This document shows positions 56,836 through 64,000 of a stretch of DNA of 64,000 nucleotides, piece after piece. Position numbers and translations under genes: made by a program. The DNA lies in assembly GCA_947472645.1 (NCBI GenBank), contig CANJBQ010000007.1, positions 30,561 through 94,560 on the forward strand. The letters run 5' to 3'. Source of the DNA: Burkholderiaceae bacterium. Lineage in GTDB: Bacteria > Pseudomonadota > Gammaproteobacteria > Burkholderiales > Burkholderiaceae. The notes under the pieces were generated by a model, which saw only the letters and a list, made by a program, of their open reading frames with translations, ran no database searches and was not told the DNA's origin. How positions within the stretch are numbered: the first letter of the stretch is position 1; each line of letters starts with the position of its first letter.

Positions 56836-57159
56836 GAACTTTTCAATTAAATCCCTTTGTTTCAAGCTCTTACATCAATTACTGAGCTACTAATTTCTTC
56901 TGGTACCCGCTTTGGTACCCAATTCAACTTTCAGTCTTGTTGACTATCTTTATTAAATGTAATGATCATTTTTATAACGGCAGGGGTACCCCCTTGTTCT
57001 TTTGGAATACATTGACCCCACCGTACCCCCACCCCCCGTTTTTGAAACTGGTACCATCCAGTTAACCTTACCCCTTAATTTGGACGAGCGATTGTAGCTT
57101 TTTACAAATTGGCCTATTTAAAGGTATTATAAAATTATGTCCTTAAACCATGGCAAAGA
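56836..57159. other. Non-coding junction with repeated GGTACC motifs
   Basis: 324 bases without a supported gene. GGTACC occurs at 56902, 56914, 56985 and 57050, with a further GTACCCCC near 57023 and several C or G runs. No integrase frame and no second copy of the tRNA 3' end are seen in the window. TTTACA at 57101-57106 and TATTAT at 57125-57130, 18 apart, form a possible promoter for the caspase-like genes. The composition suggests a decayed attachment or integration scar, which is inference. Confidence 0.45.
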
Positions 57160-59133
57160 ATGTTAAAAAAATCTCTACTATTAGTTTTTTTGACTGCGCT
57201 ATTGGTGCAAAGTGGAGTAACTAAATCTCAAGTTCCAATTAATCTACCCTATTGTCAGGGGGAAAATATATCAAAATGGGATAATTGTTTTGGGGTTAAA
57301 ACTCTCAACGGGCATAATAATAAGTATTTTGGCGAATTCAGATCTGGCAAAAGCAGCGGTAAAGGCGCAATTCAAGCAGCAAGTGGTTTCTTAAGCATTT
57401 ATATGTGGGATGGTAATAGTGTTTTATCAGGTAATCTCCCCGAGAAAGAAAAAACATTATTTGAAGAGTATGTCAATAAATTCATTCGTAACCAAGCAGT
57501 TAACAACTTAATCTCTGAAGAACTTCAAAAAGCCAATAAAAATATTCCGTGGTCTGACAGAGTTAGCCAAGCAGTAGCTGGTACGTTACAGAAGTGGCTT
57601 GAAGATGCTGGAGGAGTTAGTCTAAAAGAAATCCCATCGCCTGCTTTTCCGCCAGCACTGAAGTTATCTCAAGAAGTGTGGGAATCCAATAAGGAGTTTG
57701 AAAACAGAGTCACCGTCGAACGAACAAAGCGTCAAAAAGAAATTGATGCGATTCAGGCTGATTACAAGAGTAAGGTCGACCAACGTAATACACAAATTCA
57801 GCAAATCAATGCGGCACGTCTTGAAAAAGAACGCAGTTTGTCCGCTAAAAGAAAAGAATACCTTGGCTACGCACTAGCAGCTATTAATTTACAAATCTCA
57901 TCCAAAGCTGTCTCGTTTGATCAAGAGAGGGCAATCTTGTATGTGGATCTATCTATTAATAATGGCAAAAATGAAAAGTACGCTTATCAGAATGCGCCTA
58001 TTGAAATCCGAAAAACTGCTCTAACTAACCTATCTAACCTCAGCTTTAAGCCGGAGTTCTTTGTCACTGACAGTGGCGAGTTTGGCATTAAGAATATTAC
58101 TGCCCAAGTTGGTCAGGATATCTCCCTAGGAAGCTTTAGTCAGTCAGATAGTTTTACTCAGCCATTACGGGTTGCAACTATCGATGTGCCTGTAACAAGT
58201 CAGGTGCCATTAACTCAGCAAAGTGCTTTGGTCGTGGACCGTAATCAAGTCGAGCAGATCTTATACCGTGATGAGAACGAATCCCTAAGAAAGAGGCTTG
58301 AAGATTTAAAGCGGACTCAAGAACAAACTTTGGCAGACCAATCCAAAAAAGCTTCTGAGGAGATTACCAAGTTAAAAGCTGAGGCCGAGGCATTAAAACT
58401 CCAGCAAGGAAATGTCCAACAATCCAGACCTATTAACTATGGTAGAACCCTAGTGGCACACGCTTTAGTAATTGGGAACTCTGCATATTCCGGTGGTAAT
58501 GACATACCCAATCCTGTGAATGATGCTAAAGCAATTAGCCAAAAGCTGAGATCCTTAGGATTTAATGTGACCGAGGCAAAAGATACGAGTCGGGCTTCTA
58601 TGGTCACTGCGCTATCAAAGTTTAGCCAAACTGCGGCTAATGCAGATATAACCCTTTTGTTTTATGCGGGCCATGGGGTACAAATATCGGGTACGAATTA
58701 CATGCTGCCCATCGACATTAACCTCCAAGACGTATCTCAGATTCCCTTGCAAGGAGTATCGCTTAACTCTGTTGTAGAACAATATCTCCCTGGTAAAACA
58801 AAGCTCGTCTTCTTGGATGCTTGTCGTGATAATCCGTTGATGAAAATGGCGAGTAGAGGTGTGACTAGGGGGTTAGCTCCTATTAGTGTATCTGAGGGGA
58901 CTCTCATAGCTTATTCGACCAAAGATGGTTCCACGGCTGATGATGGGGTCGGTAAGAACTCACCATTTACTACGGCGCTTCTTACACACCTTGATGACCC
59001 TGATGATATAGCGGTCGTATTAAGAAAAGTTCGTGAGAATGTGATGCAAATCACAAACAATAAACAGCAACCTTGGGAATATGGCTCTCTTACTGGTGGC
59101 GCATTAGTATTATCTGCGATTAAACTAAAATGA
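57160..59133 (+). CDS. Secreted caspase-like protein with MORN-like and coiled-coil regions
   Basis: 657 residues. Signal peptide to about residue 23. YFGEFRSGKSSGKG (56-69) is one MORN-like repeat. Residues about 180-245 and 385-425 are strongly charged helices, probably coiled coil. The C14 caspase fold begins at ALVIGNSAYSG (about 435). The catalytic pair is H505 in FYAGHG and C555 in LDACRDNP, about 50 residues apart as in the family. It therefore acts in the periplasm or on the surface, if active. It overlaps the next caspase-like gene by 4 bases (ATGA), so the two are translated together. Targets unknown. Confidence 0.85.
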   Translation: MLKKSLLLVFLTALLVQSGVTKSQVPINLPYCQGENISKWDNCFGVKTLNGHNNKYFGEFRSGKSSGKGAIQAASGFLSIYMWDGNSVLSGNLPEKEKTLFEEYVNKFIRNQAVNNLISEELQKANKNIPWSDRVSQAVAGTLQKWLEDAGGVSLKEIPSPAFPPALKLSQEVWESNKEFENRVTVERTKRQKEIDAIQADYKSKVDQRNTQIQQINAARLEKERSLSAKRKEYLGYALAAINLQISSKAVSFDQERAILYVDLSINNGKNEKYAYQNAPIEIRKTALTNLSNLSFKPEFFVTDSGEFGIKNITAQVGQDISLGSFSQSDSFTQPLRVATIDVPVTSQVPLTQQSALVVDRNQVEQILYRDENESLRKRLEDLKRTQEQTLADQSKKASEEITKLKAEAEALKLQQGNVQQSRPINYGRTLVAHALVIGNSAYSGGNDIPNPVNDAKAISQKLRSLGFNVTEAKDTSRASMVTALSKFSQTAANADITLLFYAGHGVQISGTNYMLPIDINLQDVSQIPLQGVSLNSVVEQYLPGKTKLVFLDACRDNPLMKMASRGVTRGLAPISVSEGTLIAYSTKDGSTADDGVGKNSPFTTALLTHLDDPDDIAVVLRKVRENVMQITNNKQQPWEYGSLTGGALVLSAIKLK

Positions 59134-60410
59134 AAATATTGAAACTAATCCTGAAATTTTTAGCAATACTACATATTGCATCATGCAGCAATATAGATTA
59201 TGTGAATTCATATGAGTCAGTTTCAAATAGTATTTCGCGACCAGAAGGATTTGATGCTTTGGATACAAACGAACTTTGTGCATTTCTAGGCAAAGGAAAT
59301 ACTGCTGTAGTACCTATATTAGTGTCGAGAGGGGCAGGTTGCAAACAATTGCTAGATTATTTACATGGTTTAAATGTAATAAATAACAACGATGATACAG
59401 CGCTAGAAAAATTAAAATTATCAGCATCTCAAGGTGGGGTGGCGTCACAAAATCAACTTGGGATTTATTTTTATAACAAGAAAAGACAGTATATAAAAGC
59501 ATATATTTGGTTTAGCTTGGCGGCAAATAAAGGTTGGGAACTAGCAGAGATTAATCGAGATAATGCGGCCAGAAAGCTATCTCCGCAAGAGTTACTGCAG
59601 GCTAAAAATATGGCCCAAGAATGCGAAAGAAGCAAGTTTAAGAATTGTAATGATGAGTTTAATCAAATAGAAGTTAGTAATGATCTAAAAATTCAAGCTC
59701 AACCATCTCAGCTAATAATTCAACAATCAGTAGGTAAGCGTTTAGCATTGGTAATAGGTAACTCATCTTATAAACTCCGCCCGCTCAATAATCCTCACAA
59801 TGATGCAGATGATGTATCTAAAGTTCTGAAGTCAACAGGATTTGAAGTGATTGATTTGCGTGATGCCACACTAGCCCAGATGAGAGTAGCAACCAGACAG
59901 TTTGGTGAAAAATTGATGACCAAGGATGTAGGTTTAGTTTATTACTCAGGGCATGGTATTGAAGTGAAGGGTAAGAATTATCTAATACCAGTTAACGCAG
60001 ATATTAATCACACAGATGAAATAGCCGATCAAGCCTTAGATGTTTCATTGATCTTAGCCAAGATGGATTCTGCCAAGAAAGGCGCAAATATTTTGATTAT
60101 TGATGCGTGCCGTGATGACCCCTTTGGAAGAAGCTTTAGGTCTTCATCAAGAGGACTTGCTTCTATGGATGCACCTGAGGGAACAATAATAGCTTATGCG
60201 ACAGCGCCTGGTATGGTGGCTGACGATGGTAATGGAAGAAATAGCCCTTATACTAAGAATTTGGTAAAGGCTATGCAAATGCCGAACATACCCATTGAGT
60301 TGATGTTTAAAGAAGTCCGTAAAGCTGTTCGTGAAGAAACGAAGGGGAAGCAAACTCCTTGGGAAAACACCAGTTTAAGTGGCGATTTTTATTTCCAGGT
60401 CAAGAAATGA
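59130..60410 (+). CDS. Caspase-like lipoprotein with Sel1-type repeats
   Basis: 426 residues. The signal ends in IASC, a lipobox, so it is likely membrane-anchored by Cys 19 or so. A helical region with Sel1-like text (SASQGGVASQNQLGIYFYNKK, KAYIWFSLAANKGW) comes before the caspase fold, which starts at LALVIGNSSYKLRPL (about 205). Catalytic H275 is in YYSGHG and C327 in IDACRDDPFG. It shares ATGA overlaps with the genes on both sides. Sel1 repeats usually mediate protein contact, so this may be the scaffold of the group. Confidence 0.85.
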   Translation: MKILKLILKFLAILHIASCSNIDYVNSYESVSNSISRPEGFDALDTNELCAFLGKGNTAVVPILVSRGAGCKQLLDYLHGLNVINNNDDTALEKLKLSASQGGVASQNQLGIYFYNKKRQYIKAYIWFSLAANKGWELAEINRDNAARKLSPQELLQAKNMAQECERSKFKNCNDEFNQIEVSNDLKIQAQPSQLIIQQSVGKRLALVIGNSSYKLRPLNNPHNDADDVSKVLKSTGFEVIDLRDATLAQMRVATRQFGEKLMTKDVGLVYYSGHGIEVKGKNYLIPVNADINHTDEIADQALDVSLILAKMDSAKKGANILIIDACRDDPFGRSFRSSSRGLASMDAPEGTIIAYATAPGMVADDGNGRNSPYTKNLVKAMQMPNIPIELMFKEVRKAVREETKGKQTPWENTSLSGDFYFQVKK

Positions 60411-60601
60411 AAAAAATATTCCTGCTGATGCTTGTTTTAGTCAGTACCCATATATTCGCAGTAAATGATAAAGTTGCTCTCGTTATAGGTAATTCTGCAT
60501 ATAAGAATTCACCTCTAAAAAACCCAATTAATGATGCTCAAGATATGAGTAACAAATTAAAAAAATTAGGTCAGATCAGAAATAAAGCTGATCCTTTTTG
60601 A
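60407..60601 (+). pseudogene. Truncated caspase-like gene
   Basis: 64 codons from the ATG at 60407. A signal peptide (ending IFAV) and the first strand and helix of a caspase domain (KVALVIGNSAYKNSPLKNPINDAQDM) are intact. The sequence then leaves the family at LKKLG and stops before the His and Cys motifs. It most resembles the start of the next gene, so it is probably the stump of a tandem copy. The loss point coincides with a hairpin and T run. Confidence 0.75.
60574..60599 (+). terminator. Terminator-like hairpin at the end of the caspase stump
   Basis: GATCAG-AAATAAAG-CTGATC is a 6-base stem followed by CTTTTT. It lies inside the last codons of the truncated gene and would split the caspase run into two transcripts. 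Confidence 0.5.
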
Positions 60602-60662
60602 CGCCATGATAAAATTTTTCATACAAAAGATATTTAAAGGTTTATTTAATGCCTGCCATTTT

Positions 60663-61724
60663 ATGAAATGTCTATTTTTTTGCCTAGTTTTTTTATCAAT
60701 TACAGGAGCCTTTGCGCAACAGAAAGTTGATAGGGTTGCTTTAGTCATTGGCAATAGCGAATATAAGACCGCTAAATTAAAAAATCCAGTTAATGACTCA
60801 CGCGATATGGCAAATAGTTTGCGTGGCTATGGTTTTAATGTCATAGAGCGGAGCAATCTTACTGTTAAGGAAATTGGAAGTACTTTACGAGAATTTCGAT
60901 CTAAGCTGCGCTCGGGTAGTGTTGCCCTTGTCTTTTATGCAGGGCATGGAGTTCAGATTAAAGGTGAGAACTATTTACCTGCAGTAGATGCAGATATTGT
61001 TGGTGAAGATGATGTCCCAAACCAGAGCTTGTCTACTAGGCAAATAATGGATGTGCTGGCCGATTCAAAAAGTAGCATGAATATCGTTTTTCTTGATGCG
61101 TGCAGAAACAATCCTTATTCTCGTAGCTTTAGGTCATCGAGTCGTGGCCTTGGAAAGGAAAATGCACCTTCAGGTACTTTGATTTCGTTTGCAACTAGGC
61201 CAGGAAGCACCGCCGATGATGGAGATGGGCGAAATGGACTCTATACAAGCGTATTATTAGAACAGATTAAGAATGCCGATCAACCAATCGAGCAGATTCT
61301 TAAGCGAGTTGTCACTGGGGTTAAAACTGGATCTAAAGGCCAGCAAGAACCTTGGATGGAAGGCAGTATTGAAGGAGATTTCTGCTTTGGTCAATGTGGC
61401 ATGATTGCTAGTTTACCATCCTCAGGAAGTCAAACTTTAATAACAAATTTAACTAATGAATTATCTAAACCAGAATTGACACAGGCCCAAAAAGAGGAGA
61501 AATTTTGGGATGACACCAAAGCAGCAGGTAACAAGGATGCCTATGAGGGTTATTTGGAAAGTTATCCAAGGGGGAGGTATGTTAGTTTAGCGAAAGCTAA
61601 CATTGTACGGATTACTTTGACTCAAGTTCCCCAACCCACAACAGTTGATCCAATATCTAACAGCTCGCTAGATGCGGTAAAGAATTTGAACAAGGGCCCA
61701 AAAAAACCTTGGTATGAACAATAG
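60663..61724 (+). CDS. Secreted caspase-like protein
   Basis: 353 residues from the ATG at 60663, where the signal peptide begins (ends AFAQQ); the frame reaches back to 60606. The caspase fold starts almost at once at VALVIGNSEYKTAKL. H95 is in FYAGHG and C147 in LDACRNNPYS. The loop RSFRSSSRGLGKENAPSGT is shared with the Sel1-type neighbour. The C-terminal 90 residues hold WDDTKAAGNKDAYEGYLESYPRG, a short repeat often seen after bacterial caspase domains. No strong ribosome site is seen before this ATG. Confidence 0.85.
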   Translation: MKCLFFCLVFLSITGAFAQQKVDRVALVIGNSEYKTAKLKNPVNDSRDMANSLRGYGFNVIERSNLTVKEIGSTLREFRSKLRSGSVALVFYAGHGVQIKGENYLPAVDADIVGEDDVPNQSLSTRQIMDVLADSKSSMNIVFLDACRNNPYSRSFRSSSRGLGKENAPSGTLISFATRPGSTADDGDGRNGLYTSVLLEQIKNADQPIEQILKRVVTGVKTGSKGQQEPWMEGSIEGDFCFGQCGMIASLPSSGSQTLITNLTNELSKPELTQAQKEEKFWDDTKAAGNKDAYEGYLESYPRGRYVSLAKANIVRITLTQVPQPTTVDPISNSSLDAVKNLNKGPKKPWYEQ

Positions 61725-61738
61725 GAGAAATTTACAAA

Positions 61739-62665
61739 ATGACTTTATCTAAATTTAAAAAAATTATTTTTAAAAGTAGTTTTTTATTAAGCGCTTTTAC
61801 CCAACTTACTGTGTACGCTCAAGAATTGACTATCGTAGTGCCTTATGCTCAATTAGGCCCATCCGATGCTGCAATGCGTGCTGTGGCAAAAAATATGGCA
61901 ATAAATTACCCTAATGGCGTGAAAGTGGAAAATAAATTAGGGGATAGTGGGCTATTGGGATTAAGGGAGTTTGCGGAAAAATCTGAAGTTGATTCAAAAT
62001 TAATTTTACTTAACTCAAATACATTTTATATGGCTGCTTCGAAAGAACCTAAACTTCTTGATTCGATTCGACCAGTTAGTCTCATTTCACTCTCACCAAT
62101 GGTTTTAGTTTCAAATAAATCATGGAACGCACTGGTTAAAGATGCAATTTCGAATAAATCGATAAAACTTGGAGTTTCCTCACCTGGATCAGCTTCTCAT
62201 TTATGTGCATTACAGATCGCAGAAGCAATTGGTGTAGAGCCCCAATTAGTAATTTATAAAGGTACAGGACCTTTAATGGCCGATTTACTTGCTCAGAATG
62301 TTGATGCTTGTCTTGAGACGAGTTCTAGTGTGTCAACATACTTAAAATCAGGAAAGTTTTCAATCATTGCATTAACCGACGAGGCAGCTTTAAATTTTCC
62401 AAATATTCCTACATTTGAATCCCTAGGCGTTAAAAATATAACTAAAGGGCAGTGGGCAATTCTCGCATCTCTAGCAAAGTCGTCAGAGAAGTTTAATGCA
62501 GATGCAGCAAACTCTATTCGCTTAGCTTTGCAAAGTAAATTAGACATCCCTGATGGCATATTCAATTTTGTTCCTGCTAATGTAGTAACTAATCAAATTG
62601 CTGTTAACTTTGTGCAAAGAGATTTCGTAAGAACTAAACCTTATTTAAATAGATTGGCTAATTAA
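61739..62665 (+). CDS. Highly divergent Bug/TctC-like periplasmic protein (7)
   Basis: 308 residues, signal ending TVYAQE. The overall plan is Bug-like (LTIVVPYAQLGPSDAAMRAVA, VKVENKLGDSGLLGLREFAEKS, KLGVSSPGSASHLCALQIAEAI, FPNIPTFESLGV), but the ligand-binding PPGG is gone (PYAQLGPSD), as is PDGYTL. AGGAG lies 10 bases before the ATG, 14 bases after the caspase-like gene. It may sense a different ligand, or have lost binding and serve the caspase group. Inference. Confidence 0.8.
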   Translation: MTLSKFKKIIFKSSFLLSAFTQLTVYAQELTIVVPYAQLGPSDAAMRAVAKNMAINYPNGVKVENKLGDSGLLGLREFAEKSEVDSKLILLNSNTFYMAASKEPKLLDSIRPVSLISLSPMVLVSNKSWNALVKDAISNKSIKLGVSSPGSASHLCALQIAEAIGVEPQLVIYKGTGPLMADLLAQNVDACLETSSSVSTYLKSGKFSIIALTDEAALNFPNIPTFESLGVKNITKGQWAILASLAKSSEKFNADAANSIRLALQSKLDIPDGIFNFVPANVVTNQIAVNFVQRDFVRTKPYLNRLAN

Positions 62666-62813
62666 GTATTTTTTGTACTTGGTAGATTATTTAACCATTG
62701 AAAGTATAGGTGATGGTATAAAAAGTCATTAGAGTTTTCGAAAGTACAAACTTTTGCTACGGAGTGAGAAATAAATTAATGAAACTTGGTTTAATTCCAT
62801 TGGTAAATACGTG

Positions 62814-63290
62814 ATGAAAAAATATCTTGTTTCATGTTTGGTTTTTATTTGTTGTTTGTCGGCATGCTCTACAACTCCAGTAGAACCCCCAAAACCTATT
62901 GTGACTTTCATCGACTTACAAAAATTTGATGATCAATTGAGTTCTTCATTATCTGGCATTAAAGATCCTGTCGCTGTCAACTTTTACTCTCCAGTTACCC
63001 CAAATGAAATCCCTCCAAGGATGCAAAAATGGCTGGCTATGATTGAGCAGTCAGGTGGAAGGGTCGATGTTACAAGTCCTGATGGTGAGCCTACCCCAAA
63101 AGACCCAACTATTATATTTAGTCTATTCGGAAGTATGTATAGCGGTATCAAGGCCTTAATTGGTAAGTTTGATGCCATGGGCATGGAAAATATTGCTCGA
63201 AGTCGAGATGCGAATATTTTGTTGGGCAGAAATACACAGGGTAATCTGTATATTCAAAAGATTGAATTCAAAACAAGGGAAACTAAATGA
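62814..63290 (+). CDS. Small lipoprotein coupled to a caspase-like gene
   Basis: 158 residues from the ATG at 62814 (a GTG precedes it). The lipobox is LSAC. The mature part has no family I recognise; it includes a Pro-rich linker (TTPVEPPKPIV) and a region PRMQKWLAMIEQSGGRVDVTSPDGEPTPKDP. Its stop overlaps the next gene (ATGA), so it is made with that caspase-like protein and may be its partner or anchor. Confidence 0.7.
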   Translation: MKKYLVSCLVFICCLSACSTTPVEPPKPIVTFIDLQKFDDQLSSSLSGIKDPVAVNFYSPVTPNEIPPRMQKWLAMIEQSGGRVDVTSPDGEPTPKDPTIIFSLFGSMYSGIKALIGKFDAMGMENIARSRDANILLGRNTQGNLYIQKIEFKTRETK

Positions 63291-64000
63291 GGCTAATACG
63301 TTGGTTTATTTGGGTTAGTCTTTTTTATCAATTGACTCTTGTAGTCCAAGCCCAAACAATTCAGAAAAATAATCGTGCAGCTCTTATTATTGCAATTGCT
63401 GAATATGATTCACCCGAGGCGCCCCCTTTACCTGGAGTGGTCGCTGATATAGTTAGTGCTAAGAAAATAGCTATCGCCATGGGTATTTCAGAAAAAAATA
63501 TCACAGTATTAAGAAATCAGGAAGCCACTAAAACAAACATTGTGAATGCTTTTAAGCAATTTAGCTCTCAGGCTTCGGACGGAGGTCGTGCTTTTATTTA
63601 TTTTTCAGGCCATGGGACAAGGGGCTATGATCCTACAACTAAAAATTGTTATGAGGGGTTACTGAGTTATGACCGTCAAGTGATCACTCATGATGAGATT
63701 GCTGTTGCAACAAAAACGTTAAATGATCAAGTAGATAAAAGTATTATTATGTTTGATGCATGCCACTCTGGCGGCGTCATTAATACCCAGTTACAAACTA
63801 GAGGGGTTGTATCTAAACTAACGCCAAAGTTTTATTCAAAAGCATCCACTGGTGATCTTGCAATGTGCTCTCAACCCAGTAATTTTAAAACCCGAGGTTT
63901 GTTTGAGAAGTCTTCAAGGTTAGGTGCGTTACAAGAAAACTTAGTATTTATTTCAGCGGCTCGCCCAGATGAGGTTAGCTATGATGAAGGTTCCGAAAAG
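63287..64000 (+). CDS. Secreted caspase-like protein, N-terminal part (cut by window edge)
   Basis: The frame is open for 238 codons to the window end. Signal peptide ends VVQAQ. The caspase fold starts at RAALIIAIAEYDSPEAPPLPGV. H109 is in YFSGHGT and C159 in FDACHSGG. The DACHSGG form is that of metacaspases and orthocaspases, unlike the DACR(D/N)(N/D)P of the three earlier genes, so this is a different lineage. More domains may follow beyond the edge. Confidence 0.85.
   Translation, partial: MRLIRWFIWVSLFYQLTLVVQAQTIQKNNRAALIIAIAEYDSPEAPPLPGVVADIVSAKKIAIAMGISEKNITVLRNQEATKTNIVNAFKQFSSQASDGGRAFIYFSGHGTRGYDPTTKNCYEGLLSYDRQVITHDEIAVATKTLNDQVDKSIIMFDACHSGGVINTQLQTRGVVSKLTPKFYSKASTGDLAMCSQPSNFKTRGLFEKSSRLGALQENLVFISAARPDEVSYDEGSEK

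Noticed and set aside
56881..57060. Remnant of an integrase gene in the GGTACC-rich stretch
   Set aside because: Short minus-strand translation showed no integrase motif before a stop.

Overview
The window reads as chromosome of a low-GC betaproteobacterium of the order Burkholderiales, most like Polynucleobacter or a close freshwater relative. The grounds are the trxB/ftsK-lolA-serS core block, seven periplasmic TctC/Bug-type solute receptors with no TctA or TctB in sight, and the overall look of the housekeeping genes (nadB, nadC, nadA, panD, pgi, manB). The assignment is inference from gene content; no alignment was run.

Region by region. 1-4866: start of trxB (minus, cut by the window edge), then ftsK-lolA-serS. 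4882-17509: catabolic and uptake genes. These are a secreted alpha/beta hydrolase, a small zinc-ribbon-like protein, a Bug receptor with a large FAD/Fe-S 2-hydroxyacid dehydrogenase, a class V aminotransferase, two more Bug receptors divergent from an isoquinoline-oxidoreductase-like molybdenum hydroxylase pair, and a carboxymuconolactone-decarboxylase-like protein. 17569-23336: a complete RND efflux operon (permease, adaptor, outer-membrane lipoprotein). 23796-26447: a secreted SUMF1-fold protein, then a flavocytochrome c sulfide dehydrogenase pair. 26614-30485: an FbpABC-type ferric iron ABC transporter with a Fur box before the binding protein and a divergent ATPase gene. 30938-38292: a terminal oxidase operon resembling Bradyrhizobium coxMNOP (di-heme-fused subunit II, subunit I, two subunit III proteins, a small subunit IV). 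It is preceded by a solitary CuA-less subunit II membrane hairpin and followed by a tiny membrane ORF, an unknown membrane protein and the copper factors SCO1 and PCu(A)C. 38558-38645: tRNA-Ser(CGA). 38807-44660: two Bug receptors around a sugar-acid dehydratase (IlvD/EDD) and a DHDPS-family lyase, then PsiE-like and methyltransferase genes. 44808-51823: NAD and pantothenate precursor genes plus manB and pgi. 51909-56641: a likely ring- or amide-degradation cluster with a Bug receptor, a duplicated dimeric-barrel protein, DUF1185, an amidohydrolase and a flavin monooxygenase.

From 56746 to the end is the most unusual part. A tRNA-Ser(TGA) is followed by about 320 bases of non-coding sequence rich in GGTACC. 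Then comes a one-directional run of secreted caspase-like (peptidase C14 fold) genes: four with visible His/Cys dyads, the last running off the window, and one truncated copy ending in a terminator-like hairpin. A highly divergent Bug-like protein and a small lipoprotein are interleaved. Several junctions are ATGA overlaps, which suggests co-translation. All the caspase-like proteins carry export signals, so this looks like an envelope system rather than a cytoplasmic abortive-infection module. Its function is unknown to me.
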